Shown: one piece after another, positions 8,562 to 19,400 of the stretch
How positions within the stretch are numbered: position 1 is the first letter of the stretch
Layout: each line of letters starts with the position of its first letter
DNA from: Chitinophaga niabensis
Lineage (GTDB): Bacteria > Bacteroidota > Bacteroidia > Chitinophagales > Chitinophagaceae
Direction of reading: 5' to 3'
Assembly (NCBI RefSeq): GCF_039545795.1
Contig: NZ_CP154260.1
Location: 129,001-193,000, forward strand
Length of the DNA stretch: 64,000 nucleotides
Made by a program: the position numbers and the translations under genes
The notes under the pieces: generated by a model
The model's input: only the letters and a program-made list of their open reading frames with translations
The model's database searches: none
Told to the model about the DNA's origin: nothing

Positions 8562-10001
8562 ATGTTAAATCTAGCAGACCTCAAAACACCCGGCGTTTAC
8601 ATCGACGAGGTGCCGAAGTTCCCGCCCTCCGTGGCGCAGGTTGAAACGGCCATACCGGCCTTTATCGGGTATACCCGCAATATCCTTTTGAACGGCGATA
8701 CACTGGTGAACAGGCCGGTGCGCATCAAGTCGCTCGTGGAATATGAAACCATATTCGGCGCAAGGCTTGAAACTTTTACGGCAGTGGTAGGCAATAACCC
8801 GCAGGGTCAACGCGTGATCACCACGCCACCTGTAGCTCCCGCTGAAGCTGCTTTGTATCGCATGTACTACTCCCTGCAAATGTATTTCGCAAATGGTGGC
8901 GGACCTTGTTACATCGTGTCCATCGGGCAGGATAACGTAGCGCCTTCATTCGCAAATCACACGGCCGGGCTTGCGGCCATCGGGAAGGAAGATGAGCCTA
9001 CGCTGCTCGTATTCCCTGATGCTTTACGCCTCAGCCGTTCCGAGTTTTACCAGGTATATCAGGCTGCATTGGCGCAGTGCGACAGGCTCAAAGATCGTTT
9101 TACGATCGCAGATGTTTTCAATGGCCACCTGGATTATACCAACCCTGCCAATGAAAATCCGATTGATCATGTAACAGATGGTTTCCGTACCATGATCGGA
9201 AATAACTTCCTGTTGTATGGTGCTGCTTATTATCCACACCTGGTGACCTCACTTACTTTTAATTATAACGAAGAAGCGGTGACTATTACCGGTGCCGGTG
9301 TTCCTGCCAATACTTTTTTACGGCTTGCCGCTCCGGCGAATGCAGCCGAGGAGTTACGCTCATTGTATCATAGCTCCAATGCCCTGTACCACCAGATCCG
9401 CAATGCTATCCTTGCTATGCCGGTAGTATTACCACCGAGCAGCACCATAGCAGGAGTGTATGCACAGGTAGATGCATCCCGTGGTGTTTGGAAAGCTCCT
9501 GCTAATGTAAGCCTGAGCTTTGTACGCCGTCCGGTCATCGCAGTGGACGATGCCGGGCAGAAGGATCTGAACGTGCACACTACGGGTAAGTCCATCAATG
9601 CCATCCGCACCTTCACCGGCAAGGGCCATCTCGTTTGGGGCGCCCGTACATTGGCCGGTAATGATAATGAATGGCGTTACGTAAGTGTCCGCCGTTTCTT
9701 CAACATGGTGGAAGAAAGCACTAAAAAAGCTTCCGAGCCCTTCGTGTTTGAGCCCAACGATGCTAATACCTGGGTGAAAGTGCGTGCGATGATCGAAAAT
9801 TTCCTCATCCTTCAATGGCGCGCAGGCGCACTGGCAGGTGCCAAAACAGAACACGCCTTTTATGTAAGGGTAGGGCTGGGGCAAACGATGACCGCGCAGG
9901 ATATCCTGGAAGGCAGGATGATCGTGGAAATAGGCATGGCAGTGGTTCGCCCCGCAGAGTTCATTGTACTCCGCTTCTCCCACAAAATGCAGGAATCTTA
10001 A
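8562..10001 (+). CDS. Contractile tail sheath protein 1
   Basis: Forms the contractile outer cylinder that drives the inner tube into the target. This 479-residue sheath opens with KTPGVYIDEVPKFPPSV (about 7-23), a typical phage/eCIS sheath N-terminus that links neighbouring subunits. The conserved C-terminal domain (about 300-479) contains SRGVWKAPANVSL, NDNEWRYVSVRRFF and ends in FSHKMQES. It shares these ends almost word for word with the next gene, indicating duplication. It belongs to the Pvc2-4/Afp2-4 group. The gap to the second sheath is 19 bases. Confidence 0.95.
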   Translation: MLNLADLKTPGVYIDEVPKFPPSVAQVETAIPAFIGYTRNILLNGDTLVNRPVRIKSLVEYETIFGARLETFTAVVGNNPQGQRVITTPPVAPAEAALYRMYYSLQMYFANGGGPCYIVSIGQDNVAPSFANHTAGLAAIGKEDEPTLLVFPDALRLSRSEFYQVYQAALAQCDRLKDRFTIADVFNGHLDYTNPANENPIDHVTDGFRTMIGNNFLLYGAAYYPHLVTSLTFNYNEEAVTITGAGVPANTFLRLAAPANAAEELRSLYHSSNALYHQIRNAILAMPVVLPPSSTIAGVYAQVDASRGVWKAPANVSLSFVRRPVIAVDDAGQKDLNVHTTGKSINAIRTFTGKGHLVWGARTLAGNDNEWRYVSVRRFFNMVEESTKKASEPFVFEPNDANTWVKVRAMIENFLILQWRAGALAGAKTEHAFYVRVGLGQTMTAQDILEGRMIVEIGMAVVRPAEFIVLRFSHKMQES

Positions 10002-10020
10002 TCTCTAAAGCACAACGATC

Positions 10021-12048
10021 ATGGATTATAAAACACCCGGCGTATTTGTAGAGGAATTATCCCTGATTCCACCTTCCGTAGCCTCCGTAGCTACCGCCGT
10101 TCCCGCTTTCATTGGCCATACAGCGGTGATTGTGGACACAGCCGGCGCTACATTGATCAACCGGCCGATCCGCATCACTTCTCTGCTGGATTACACAACA
10201 ATGTTCGGCGGTGAATACAACCCCACGCTGTACAATGTGGTGGTAGATGCTACCTTCAATATTGTCAGCACCGAACCTGCAACCGGCAGACGGTATTACC
10301 TGTTTGATGCACTCCGGCATTACTTCGATAATGGCGGCGGCCCCTGTTACATCGTGACCGTAGGCGATTACAGCACTGCTGTTGCATTCGGCAATGATAC
10401 AACAGGCCTGCGTGGCGGACTGCGTGCATTGGAAAAATTTGATGAACCTACATTGCTGGTAGCACCGGATACCATCGCGCTCCGTGAAGGAGACGGCGAT
10501 CCGGATTTCGTTGCCGCAGGCAATTTGCATCAGGCCATCATTGAACAATGCAACCGCCTGCAGGACCGCTTTGGTATCCTGGATGTGCTGGAAGGGAACC
10601 TCGCTCCCGATAACCTCGTTACACAACCAATTGACGAGTTCCGGGATGCTGTGGGAAATAATAATCTCAAATACGCAGCAGCTTACTACCCCTGGTTATA
10701 TAGCACTTACTTAAAAGAAGTTGGTTTTACGCAGATCAGTCTTTTGGATACCGCTGATCCCCCGGCCCCTGTCAACATAGTAACGGGAAATGCTGAGATC
10801 GATGGGCTTTTGACGGCGCTTGGCCCGAACATCCTCGAAGAGCAGCGCATATTCTCAAAAGTAGTGACCGTACCAGCACTCGGCAGGAGCAATTACAATC
10901 CGCTTTCCGCAAAGCTGGACCAACTGCGCGGTGTGCTGATGGGAACAACGGTGGCTGACGATGCAAGAACAGCGTTTGCTGCCATGATGACCTTCGTACG
11001 GCAACTTGCACTATCGTTCGCCGATCTGGAAAATGATGGAGGTAATTCAACGGCATTGAGTACGGCACTCACTGCGTTGGAAGCAGACGTAGCATTGCGT
11101 ACGCAGATCAGCCTGCTGATCGGTTACGAAAAGAATCCGCAGGTATTCGGTTCCATTGCGCTGGCACGCACGGAGGAAAATGCGGAAGAAGATTACAATT
11201 CGCTGGATGGACAAAACTGGATCAATCAGCCGGCAACAACGGCTATTCCTGTTGACCCTACAGATTACTCCACCGGCGGTGTTACGGTTGCCCAGATTGC
11301 AAAAACGGCCGCGAATTCACCCATTCTGCAAACCGCTTTTAATGCCATTGCAACGGCGTTCACAGCGCTGGTAGAAGATGCGATGTTCCGTACGGATCAG
11401 GCAGAAAAACAGCTCTTCGCGAAACATCCTTTCTACAAAGCAGTACAGGAAAGGATCAGGAAAGACATGAGCCTGATGCCGCCATCAGGAGCCGTAGCGG
11501 GTGTGTATGCGAATACAGACCGTTCCCGCGGTGTCTGGAAAGCTCCGGCCAACGTAAGTCTCCGTGGTGTAATAGCCCCGGCTTACAAACTTACGGACCA
11601 GGAACAGGCCTCGCTTAACCTGCATGATACCGGCAAATCAGTGAACGCCATCCGCGCATTCACAGGCAAAGGTATTCTCGTATGGGGCGCACGAACCCTC
11701 GCAGGAAATGATAACGAATGGCGCTATGTAAACGTGCGCCGCTTCTTTAACTACGTGGAAGAATCTACGAAAAAAGCATCCGAACCTTTTGTGTTCGAAG
11801 CGAATGATGCCAATACCTGGATCCGTATCCGCGCCATGATCGAAAACTTCCTTACGCTGCAGTGGCGGCAGGGAGCATTAGCGGGCGCTTCCACGAAAGA
11901 AGCTTTCTATGTTAAGGTAGGACTTAACGAAACGATGACGGCACTGGACATTCTAGAAGGCCGACTGATCGTAGAGATCGGCATGGCAGCGGTTCGTCCT
12001 GCTGAATTTATCATCCTTCGTTTCTCTCATAAAATGCAGGAATCATAA
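10021..12048 (+). CDS. Contractile tail sheath protein 2, with large insertion
   Basis: Second sheath subunit, 675 residues, about 200 longer than the first. N-terminus (KTPGVFVEELSLIPPSV) and C-terminal domain (about 485-675, ending FSHKMQES) match sheath 1 closely. The extra length is an insertion at about residues 232-465 after the AYYPWLYSTY segment, helical and rich in Ala and Thr. In related sheaths the variable domain faces outward, so the insertion probably decorates the particle surface. eCIS particles commonly use several sheath paralogues, one of them near the baseplate. Confidence 0.94.
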   Translation: MDYKTPGVFVEELSLIPPSVASVATAVPAFIGHTAVIVDTAGATLINRPIRITSLLDYTTMFGGEYNPTLYNVVVDATFNIVSTEPATGRRYYLFDALRHYFDNGGGPCYIVTVGDYSTAVAFGNDTTGLRGGLRALEKFDEPTLLVAPDTIALREGDGDPDFVAAGNLHQAIIEQCNRLQDRFGILDVLEGNLAPDNLVTQPIDEFRDAVGNNNLKYAAAYYPWLYSTYLKEVGFTQISLLDTADPPAPVNIVTGNAEIDGLLTALGPNILEEQRIFSKVVTVPALGRSNYNPLSAKLDQLRGVLMGTTVADDARTAFAAMMTFVRQLALSFADLENDGGNSTALSTALTALEADVALRTQISLLIGYEKNPQVFGSIALARTEENAEEDYNSLDGQNWINQPATTAIPVDPTDYSTGGVTVAQIAKTAANSPILQTAFNAIATAFTALVEDAMFRTDQAEKQLFAKHPFYKAVQERIRKDMSLMPPSGAVAGVYANTDRSRGVWKAPANVSLRGVIAPAYKLTDQEQASLNLHDTGKSVNAIRAFTGKGILVWGARTLAGNDNEWRYVNVRRFFNYVEESTKKASEPFVFEANDANTWIRIRAMIENFLTLQWRQGALAGASTKEAFYVKVGLNETMTALDILEGRLIVEIGMAAVRPAEFIILRFSHKMQES

Positions 12049-12078
12049 TCATTGACTAAACAACAAAAACCATAAGTT

Positions 12079-12510
12079 ATGGCGAATTATCCGCTTCCTA
12101 AATTCCACTTCCAGGTTGAATGGGGTGGTGCAAACATCGGGTTCACAGAAGTATCCGGACTGGATGTTCAAACAGATCCGATCGAGTACCGCGATGGTGC
12201 AAGCCCGGAGTATGTGAAAACAAAAATGCCGGGCATGCAGAAGTTCAGCAACATCACCCTCAAACGTGGTACGTTCCAGGGAGACAATGAATTCTACAAC
12301 TGGTGGAACACTGTGGCACTGAATACCATTGAACGCCGTGATGTAACGATCAGCCTTCTCAACGAAAACCATGAACCGGTGATCGTATGGAAGGTGAAGA
12401 GTGCATGGCCTATTAAGGTAACAAGTACTGATCTGAAAGCAGACGGTAATGAAGTAGCCATTGAATCCATTGAGCTGGTGCATGAAGGGCTTGTAATCCA
12501 AAACGACTGA
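12079..12510 (+). CDS. Inner tube protein (gp19/Hcp-like, Pvc1-type)
   Basis: Builds the stacked hexameric inner tube through which cargo travels. The 143-residue protein has the typical tube size and pattern: PKFHFQVEWGG near the N-terminus, FTEVSGLDVQTDPIEYRDG (about 23-41), a TLKRGTFQGD turn (about 63-72) and a C-terminal VAIESIELVHEGL strand. Tube subunits of this type are also the docking surface for lumenal cargo. It is followed after four bases by a second tube-like protein. Confidence 0.94.
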   Translation: MANYPLPKFHFQVEWGGANIGFTEVSGLDVQTDPIEYRDGASPEYVKTKMPGMQKFSNITLKRGTFQGDNEFYNWWNTVALNTIERRDVTISLLNENHEPVIVWKVKSAWPIKVTSTDLKADGNEVAIESIELVHEGLVIQND

Positions 12511-12514
12511 TCCG

Positions 12515-13024
12515 ATGTCATTTGAATATCCACAGGTAGGATTCCATTTCGTTGTATTCTTCGAGATCTTCCCTCAATTCCCGAATGACCTTCGTTTCCA
12601 GGAGGTAAGCGGGCTGAGTGTAGACATTGAAATGGAAACAAAACCGGAAGGTGGTGAACACCGTTTTGTGCACAACCTTCCGGTGCGCGCCAAGTATGGC
12701 GATGTTACGCTGAAGCGGGGAAAATTCCTGGGCTCGGGCATCCTTCACTGGGCCCGCCAGGCCATTGATGAGTTTAAGTTCAAACCCAGCAATGTGATGA
12801 TCTCCCTGCTGAATGCGGATCACATCCCGCTGTACAACTGGTACCTTATCAATGCCATTCCCAAGCACCTGGAAGTTTCCGGGATCAATGCGGGCAACAA
12901 TGAGATTGTAGTAGAAACACTGGTGCTTAGTTACCAGTATTTCAAATACTATGATCCCATCAGTGTGGGACTGGATCTTGCTGCAGGGCTTACTGCTTCG
13001 CTGGATGTTAATATCGGAATCTAA
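12515..13024 (+). CDS. Second inner tube protein (Pvc5-type, tube initiator)
   Basis: A 169-residue paralogue of the tube protein: GFHFVVFFEI at the N-terminus, RFQEVSGLSVDIEMETKPEGG (spelled here in parts), VTLKRGKFLGSG in the middle and VVETLVLSYQYFKYYD near the C-terminus. Pvc5/Afp5-like proteins sit at the baseplate end and start tube polymerisation. The C-terminal 20 residues beyond the fold are hydrophobic and glycine-rich. Role is from family and gene order. Confidence 0.9.
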   Translation: MSFEYPQVGFHFVVFFEIFPQFPNDLRFQEVSGLSVDIEMETKPEGGEHRFVHNLPVRAKYGDVTLKRGKFLGSGILHWARQAIDEFKFKPSNVMISLLNADHIPLYNWYLINAIPKHLEVSGINAGNNEIVVETLVLSYQYFKYYDPISVGLDLAAGLTASLDVNIGI

Positions 13025-13039
13025 AAAAACATTGCGCAC

Positions 13040-13234
13040 ATGCCGATAGAAGTACGTGAAATAATTATCAGAGCCCAGGTGGAATCATCCGGGGGCGATG
13101 CCGGGGAAAGCACCGGCGGTGGTGGCAACGGAGCAGTGTCACAGGGCGGCCTGGGTGAAGAAGAAATGCAGCATATTATAGCCATGTGTGCGGAAGAAGT
13201 ATTGAGCATTCTGAAAAGACAAACTGAACGATAA
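13040..13234 (+). CDS. Small DUF5908-like eCIS protein
   Basis: A 64-residue protein: an N-terminal strand (MPIEVREIIIRAQV), a Gly/Ser-rich linker (about 18-35) and a C-terminal amphipathic helix (EEEMQHIIAMCAEEVLSIL). Small proteins of this design recur between tube and baseplate genes of eCIS and fit DUF5908; the exact role is unknown. Its stop overlaps the next start (TAATG), indicating translational coupling. Confidence 0.75.
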   Translation: MPIEVREIIIRAQVESSGGDAGESTGGGGNGAVSQGGLGEEEMQHIIAMCAEEVLSILKRQTER

Positions 13235-14022
13235 TGCTGGATTCCTTATTCGGTACGGGCAAGATGGAGAAGATGACCATTTGTGCCCTGATGCCTCAAA
13301 AGAACCCCAAAGAGCCTGCGGCGCTGAGCACCGTGGAAGAGGATAAATACATGGTACAGGTTAACCCGGATAGTTATTCGATCAATCACCATGTTAATTA
13401 TTCCCGCACACGGGTAGCCGGAGCATCGGGAAGCAGGGCAAAGTACCGGGATACTTCACCGCCGGTACTGGAATTCACCTTCCTCTTTGATGGCACCGGT
13501 GTGATTCCACCTCCTGCCGGTCCGCTCGATGGCATCCCTATTGCCGGTGCTGTGGCCGGTGCAATAGCAGGACTTTTAGGAGAGAAGGAGGAATATGATG
13601 TAATGACGGAGCTGGCCAAATTTGCCTTTGTCTGTTATACATACAAAGGCACCGGGCATAGTCCGAGACAGGTACAATTGACCTGGGGCAAGCTGGTATT
13701 TCGTGGCGTATTGAGCAGCCTCTCCCTGAACTATAAATTATTCAAGCCGGACGGAACTCCGCTGCGCTGCGAGGCCAGAGCCGGTTTTAGCGGTACAATT
13801 GAAGACATGGTGCGGGAAGCGATGGAGAAAAAATCTTCTCCTGATCTTACCCACGTGAAAACAGTGCTTGCAGGTGATACCCTCCCGCTGTTGAGCCATG
13901 GCATTTATGGCGTACCGAATTATTACATCGAAGTGGCGCGGGTGAATAAATTATTCAACTTCCGCAAGCTGAAGGAAGGTGGCAATATCTTTTTCCCGCC
14001 GGCAAAAACTACGAAGGTATGA
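13234..14022 (+). CDS. Tube/baseplate adaptor with LysM-like C-terminus (Pvc7-like)
   Basis: A 262-residue protein of the Pvc7/Afp7 (gp53-like) group, thought to connect tube and spike at the baseplate. The N-terminal region carries VQVNPDSYSINHHVNYS and later LEFTFLFDGTG (about 82-92). A glycine/alanine-rich stretch at about 98-112 (IAGAVAGAIAGLLG) interrupts the domain. The C-terminus (HVKTVLAGDTLPLLSHGIYG ... FRKLKEGGNIFFPP) is a LysM-like motif, as in phage gp53-type proteins. It overlaps the genes on both sides by one base (TAATG) and four bases (ATGA), so all three are translationally coupled. Confidence 0.86.
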   Translation: MLDSLFGTGKMEKMTICALMPQKNPKEPAALSTVEEDKYMVQVNPDSYSINHHVNYSRTRVAGASGSRAKYRDTSPPVLEFTFLFDGTGVIPPPAGPLDGIPIAGAVAGAIAGLLGEKEEYDVMTELAKFAFVCYTYKGTGHSPRQVQLTWGKLVFRGVLSSLSLNYKLFKPDGTPLRCEARAGFSGTIEDMVREAMEKKSSPDLTHVKTVLAGDTLPLLSHGIYGVPNYYIEVARVNKLFNFRKLKEGGNIFFPPAKTTKV

Positions 14023-15767
14023 GCAACGAAGAACCATTATTACCGATAGCACTGGACACGAGCCTCGTGACCTTCACCGTAAAGGTGAACGGAGATCAAT
14101 TGCCGACAGACGTTCCGATTGAATCGATCATTATACATAATGAAGCGAATCGCATCACCATGGCACAACTGCGCATTGCTGACGGCGATGCGGCATCTAC
14201 TGAATGGGTGGTCAGCAACGACACCTTTTTTGTGCCCGGAAATGAAATAGAAATACTCGCCGGTTACCATAGTGAAGACGAACTGATCTTTTCGGGTATT
14301 GTCACCAAACATTCGCTGCGCGTGCGTCATCAAAGAACAGAGTTGCTGGTGGAGTGCAGGCACAAGGCCATCGCGATGACCATTGCTCCTAACAGCAGCC
14401 AGTTTGCCGAAATGAGTGATGCGGAGATCGCATCCACTTTGCTGGACGTTTATGAGCTCACGGGAGATATTGCCGATACACCCGTAACGCATGCTGAAAT
14501 GGTACAGTATGATTGTACGGATTGGGATTTTCTTATCACGAGACTGGATGCTATCGGATTTGTGGCTATCGCTAACGAAGGGAAGATCAATATCGTGAAA
14601 CCCGAAGTGGCTGCAGAGGGAGTGGCCACGCTCAGGTTTGGAACCAACCTCGTTGAATTTGACGCGGAAATAGATGGGAGCAAACAATACGGCAGCGTAA
14701 AGGCCCAGGCATGGGACCCTTCCGGCCAGGTATTGCTTGAAGCGGAATCAGCAGAGCCGGAGTGGACCGCCCCCGGCAATATAGATCCTGTGGAAGTAGG
14801 GTCTACAACAGGCGCTGCCAGCTACACGCTTCGTCAGCCCGGCCGCCTGACGGAGGAAGAAGTACAAAGCTGGGCCGATGCACGCCTGCTTCGCAGCAGG
14901 ATGGCATTTATGTGCGGCAGAGCAAAAGTAGAAGGGTTTGCTACGGCATTACCCGGCATTACGGTGGCCCTTGAAGGGTTGGGGGACCGCTTTAACGGAT
15001 TCGCATGGGTAAGCGGCGTACGGCATGAACTAAGCGGCGGTAACTGGTACACAGATTTGCAGCTGGGGCTAACGCCCAAGCTGCACGCAAATACCTTTCC
15101 GCAGCAGACGCAGAGTGCAGGCGCATTACTGCCGGGTATCAGCGGTTTGCATACAGCCGTTGTAGCGGCACTGGAATCAGATCCTGATGGTGAAGCACGT
15201 ATCCGCGTCAAGATACCTTCCGTTAGCCTGGATGGAGACGGGGTATGGGCGAGAGTAGCAACACTGGACGCAGGGAATGAGCGGGGTACATTTTTTCTGC
15301 CGGAGGTAGATGACGAAGTGGTGGTGGGCTTTTTGAATGATGATCCCCGGTTACCCGTTGTGCTCGGCTGCCTGTTCAGCAGCGCAAAAGTGCCACCATT
15401 GGAAGCAGCAGATGCCAATCCTGAAAAAGGGTACTTCTCCCGCGAGAAAATGCGGATCCTTTTTAATGATGAAAAAAAGACGATCACAATCGATACCCCC
15501 GGAAATGTTTTGTTACTCGATGAAGACAATGGAAAAATTTCCATCAAAGACAAGAATGGGAACAAAATAGAGATGACATCATCCGGTATTACGATAGAAA
15601 GTGCAGGTGATCTGGAGTTAAAGGCTTCAGGTGATGTGAAAATAGAAAGTACCAAAAACATGGAACTGAAGGGAGGGATGCAATTTAAAGCAGAAGGTAC
15701 TGCGGGGTTGGAATTAAACTCCAGCGCTATTACGGTCGTAAAAGGAAGTATGGTTCAGATCAATTAA
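14019..15767 (+). CDS. VgrG-like central spike protein (Pvc8-like)
   Basis: Trimeric spike at the tip of the tube, combining gp27-like and gp5-like parts. The 582-residue protein has an N-terminal gp27/late-control-D region (about 1-350), a gp5 OB-fold region (about 375-455, with ARIRVKIPSV, GTFFLPEVDDEVVVGF and LPVVLGCLFSS) and a C-terminal beta-helix with short repeats (about 500-582, for example GDLELKASGDVKIES). No lysozyme domain is inserted. The start overlaps the upstream gene by ATGA, and the PAAR gene follows after 12 bases. Confidence 0.93.
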   Translation: MSNEEPLLPIALDTSLVTFTVKVNGDQLPTDVPIESIIIHNEANRITMAQLRIADGDAASTEWVVSNDTFFVPGNEIEILAGYHSEDELIFSGIVTKHSLRVRHQRTELLVECRHKAIAMTIAPNSSQFAEMSDAEIASTLLDVYELTGDIADTPVTHAEMVQYDCTDWDFLITRLDAIGFVAIANEGKINIVKPEVAAEGVATLRFGTNLVEFDAEIDGSKQYGSVKAQAWDPSGQVLLEAESAEPEWTAPGNIDPVEVGSTTGAASYTLRQPGRLTEEEVQSWADARLLRSRMAFMCGRAKVEGFATALPGITVALEGLGDRFNGFAWVSGVRHELSGGNWYTDLQLGLTPKLHANTFPQQTQSAGALLPGISGLHTAVVAALESDPDGEARIRVKIPSVSLDGDGVWARVATLDAGNERGTFFLPEVDDEVVVGFLNDDPRLPVVLGCLFSSAKVPPLEAADANPEKGYFSREKMRILFNDEKKTITIDTPGNVLLLDEDNGKISIKDKNGNKIEMTSSGITIESAGDLELKASGDVKIESTKNMELKGGMQFKAEGTAGLELNSSAITVVKGSMVQIN

Positions 15768-15779
15768 AATATTCAAAGT

Positions 15780-16070
15780 ATGTCTTTAGCAGCAAGAGCA
15801 GGTGATATGCACGTTTGTCCGATGGTAACCGGAACAGTGCCACATGTAGGAGGCCCCGCACTACCTCCCGGCTGCCCCACGGTACTCGTTGGCGGAATGC
15901 CGGCCCTGCGCGTTGGGGATATGCTCACCTGCACAGGGCCGCCGGATACCGTAGTGAAAGGATCAGGCACGGTGATGATTGGCGGTATGCCGGCTGCCCG
16001 CATGGGAGACAGTACTGCTCATGGAGGCTCGATCGTTGTAGGATGTCCTACCGTAATGATCGGCGGATAA
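15780..16070 (+). CDS. PAAR-domain spike tip protein
   Basis: A 96-residue PAAR protein that would cap the spike with a metal-stabilised cone and help pierce membranes. Tandem PAAR-like repeats are visible: LVGGMPALRVGDMLTC (about 36-51) and MIGGMPAARMGDSTAHGG (about 66-83), with HVCPM near the N-terminus. The spread of His and Cys residues fits the zinc site of the family. No toxin extension is fused to it. Confidence 0.95.
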   Translation: MSLAARAGDMHVCPMVTGTVPHVGGPALPPGCPTVLVGGMPALRVGDMLTCTGPPDTVVKGSGTVMIGGMPAARMGDSTAHGGSIVVGCPTVMIGG

Positions 16071-16086
16071 AAAAACTCATCTGATT

Positions 16087-16485
16087 ATGGCAAACGAATC
16101 ATTTTTAGGAAGAGGCTGGAGCTTCCCGCCAGTTTTTAACCGGGTTGAAAAAGAAGTGGTCATGCTGGAAGCAGAAGCAGATGTTCGCAGCAGCATCGAG
16201 ATCATCCTTTCCACAGAGCTGGGAGAAAGAGTGATGCAACCCGGCTTTGGCTGGAAACGCGAACGCTGGCTGTTTGAAGCGCTCTCTACCACATCGGCAA
16301 CCGCAATCCGCAATGAAATAGAAACAGCCCTGCTGGTGTACGAGCCCCGTATTGACCTCAATGAAGTACGGCTACTGCCCGGACCAAAAGAATCAGGGAA
16401 AATAGAGATACTGGTGGACTATACGGTGCGCAACACCAATACCCGGAGCAACCTCGTCTTCCCCTTCTACCTAACAGAAAAATAA
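16087..16485 (+). CDS. Baseplate wedge protein, GPW/gp25 family
   Basis: A 132-residue gp25-like protein (Pvc9/Afp9), which bridges baseplate and sheath and seeds sheath assembly. The signature is EADVRSSIEIILSTELGERV followed by MQPGFGWKRERWLFE and the C-terminal VDYTVRNTNTRSNLVFPFYL. It starts 16 bases after the PAAR stop, and the next gene follows after one base. Confidence 0.93.
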   Translation: MANESFLGRGWSFPPVFNRVEKEVVMLEAEADVRSSIEIILSTELGERVMQPGFGWKRERWLFEALSTTSATAIRNEIETALLVYEPRIDLNEVRLLPGPKESGKIEILVDYTVRNTNTRSNLVFPFYLTEK

Positions 16486-16486
16486 A

Positions 16487-19400
16487 ATGAAAACGACCGA
16501 TAAAAATATTTACCAGTACCTGTTAGCCACCGATGGTGTGAACCAGCTGGATCGTAGTGCGCTCTCCCTGGATCCCTCACTGGTGAAAATTGATGGGCGG
16601 TCCAAGCACGATATCCTTCGTTTTTTACATGCACTCAGCCGGCAGATCAGGTTCTTTGATCTGAATAATCAGCCGATGGGTGACTGGCAGCCATTCCTGG
16701 ACGTACTTACTGCAAGCGGTAATGTGCCGGATGAAACAACGTTGACCAGGTTGCTGTTGTCACGGAAAGACTGGTCGCCGCACATCACGCTGTTAATCGC
16801 TTTCCTGCAGGTATATGCACACGCGCAGAACGATCTCAACCAATTGCCGGCCAGCCGCCTCAATTTTTATTACGAAGATGTACTGCGCCTCCAACGCCGT
16901 TCTGCTATTGCAGACCAGGTACACGTGCTCGTTGAACTGGCGAAAAGTGCAGCACCTACTTTACTGACAAAAGGAACGTTGCTGAAGGGTGGTAAAACGG
17001 CTAACGGCATGCCCCTGGATTACGCATTGGACAGTGATCATGTATTTAATCACGCCGCGATATCGGGGTTAATGAGCAGTTTTGCAGATGTGAATCCCGG
17101 AGGGCAACGCATTATTTTTAAAACCGGTGATGCTACGCTGATGCGTGAGAATGGTGCCAGCTGGAGACCTTTCGGAACACCTCAATTGCAAAAAACCGGT
17201 ACACTGCCTCCGATGGAACATGCTGATATCGGCTTTGCACTGGCGTCTCCAAACTTTTTCCTGGCAGAGGGTATTCGTGTGATCAATATCACCATGCGAT
17301 TGAAATCACGGGAAGAACTACCGGATGATATCGCACTCACGAATCTGATGGACGTTAAAATGACGGGCCTTGAAGGATGGATCATTCCTGATGTAGTGCA
17401 GAAAATAACGCTTACGCCCGTTGCGCCAACGCTTCCTGATCCGAAAGAATTTGAAGCAATCCTCGATATTTCCGTCCTGTATAATGAGTCATCGCCCGCT
17501 ATTACAGCTTATGATGAAGTCATCCACCAGGCAAGGCTTGCCACCGGATGGCCGGCTTGCAGCATACGATTGAAACCGGACGTATTCCTGCTGGAAACAC
17601 TTGGGCAGTATTCCGTAACAGAAGTAACGGTAGGGGTGGACGTAAAAGGCGTAAAAGACCTCATATTGCAGAATGACCTGTCCGTACAAGCAGCTGGTAC
17701 CCCCGTACTTCCATTTACTTCCTTCCCGCGTGTAGACGGCAACTTTTATATCGGCAGTGCAGAAGCATTCAGGAAATCCATTACTTCCTTTGCCGTATCA
17801 TTAAAATGGCAGGATCCTCCGGCATCGTTCGTGGATCACTATGCGGGGTATGAAAATCCGAATGTCAATAATGAAAAATTCAAAACGGACGTACATCTGC
17901 TTGCCGGCAGGAAATGGACGAAGCTGAATAACCTTTCTGAATTACTGTTTGATCATGCCGATCCTTCAGCCACGCATCAACTTATTATTCCGGCCCCTGT
18001 CATCACGCAACATGTTCCCGGTACACCTTACAAAAGGCAACCAAGGCTTGCGCCGCCAACGGCATTTGATCAGTTTTCCCAGCAGGGATTCATAAAACTG
18101 GTATTGACCAAACCAACTAAAACGGAGCTTGGCAATCTGCCTGCTGATGTGCCATTTGAAGCATTCGGCCATAAAACTTTTCCAACGGTCTATAGCCGGC
18201 ATGCTATTGACAAAGCCCTTGGCGTTGCGGATGTGGTCCTGCCACAACAACCTTATACCCCAACACTCACAGAAGTAGCGCTGGATTATACGGCGGCTGA
18301 TACATTCAGTCCGGATAATCCCAACCATACTGATCAGTTATTTCAACTGGATGTTTTTGGCGCTGTAGAAGTCACCAGGGGAAGCGGCCTCAGTCTGATA
18401 CCGAAGCATGATCCCGAGGCGGCACTGTATATCGGACTGGAAAATGCCGTGGCGCCACAATTGCTGTCTTTGCTCTTTCAACTGGAAGAAGGAAGCACAC
18501 CCGGCGCCGAGCTGTTGCGCTCCGAAGAAATTTCATGGAGTTACCTGGCAGGCGGGCAATGGATAACCATTTCAAGAGCCGATGTGCTGGAAGACAAAAC
18601 AGACGGGTTCCAGGTATCAGGCCTTGTACGACTTGTGATCGGAGATGATGCTACGCTCCATCATACACTGATGCCGGATAACCGGCTTTGGGTGAGGGCA
18701 AGTGTACTCTCTAAAGCCAATGGCGCCGGTAGTGTGCAAGCGTTGCATACGCAGGCTGCAAGAGCGTCTCTGCAGATCCCCGCTGGCTTAGAAAAAGAAT
18801 ACGATGATCATCTTGCAACACTGTTGCCTGCAGAAACCATTTCATCGCTCACCAAAAAATTGGTGGGCGTAAAAAAAGTACAACAACCTTATCCATCTTT
18901 CGGAGGCAGGGCTTCCGAATCTGACCAGGCATACCACCGCCGCGTACACGAACGGCTTCGCCACCGCAGCAGGGCAGTGTCTGCATGGGATCATGAGCGC
19001 CTGATACTGGAAGCCTTTCCGGAGATCTTCAAAGTGAAATGCCTGCCGCATACCAATGAAGAGAACCTGCTTTCTCCCGGTGATGTGAAAGCCGTGATTG
19101 TGCCGGACTGGCGGAAACGCGCTACGGGTAATCCGCTTAAACCCAAAGCAAACGGCGCTTTCCTGAGATCGGTAGAAACGTTTGTAGAAACAACGCATGC
19201 AACACCATTCGCCAATGTACATGTCACCAACCCTGAATATGAAACGCTGCTGGTAGATAGTAAAGTTAAGTTCAAAGAAGGATTTGATCCAGGATATCAT
19301 TCCATCTTACTGGAAGATGAACTGAAGCGTTTTCTCAGCCCCTGGGCTTACGAGGAAGGACAGGATATTGTCTTTGACGGTAAGATCCCTGCATCCGAGA

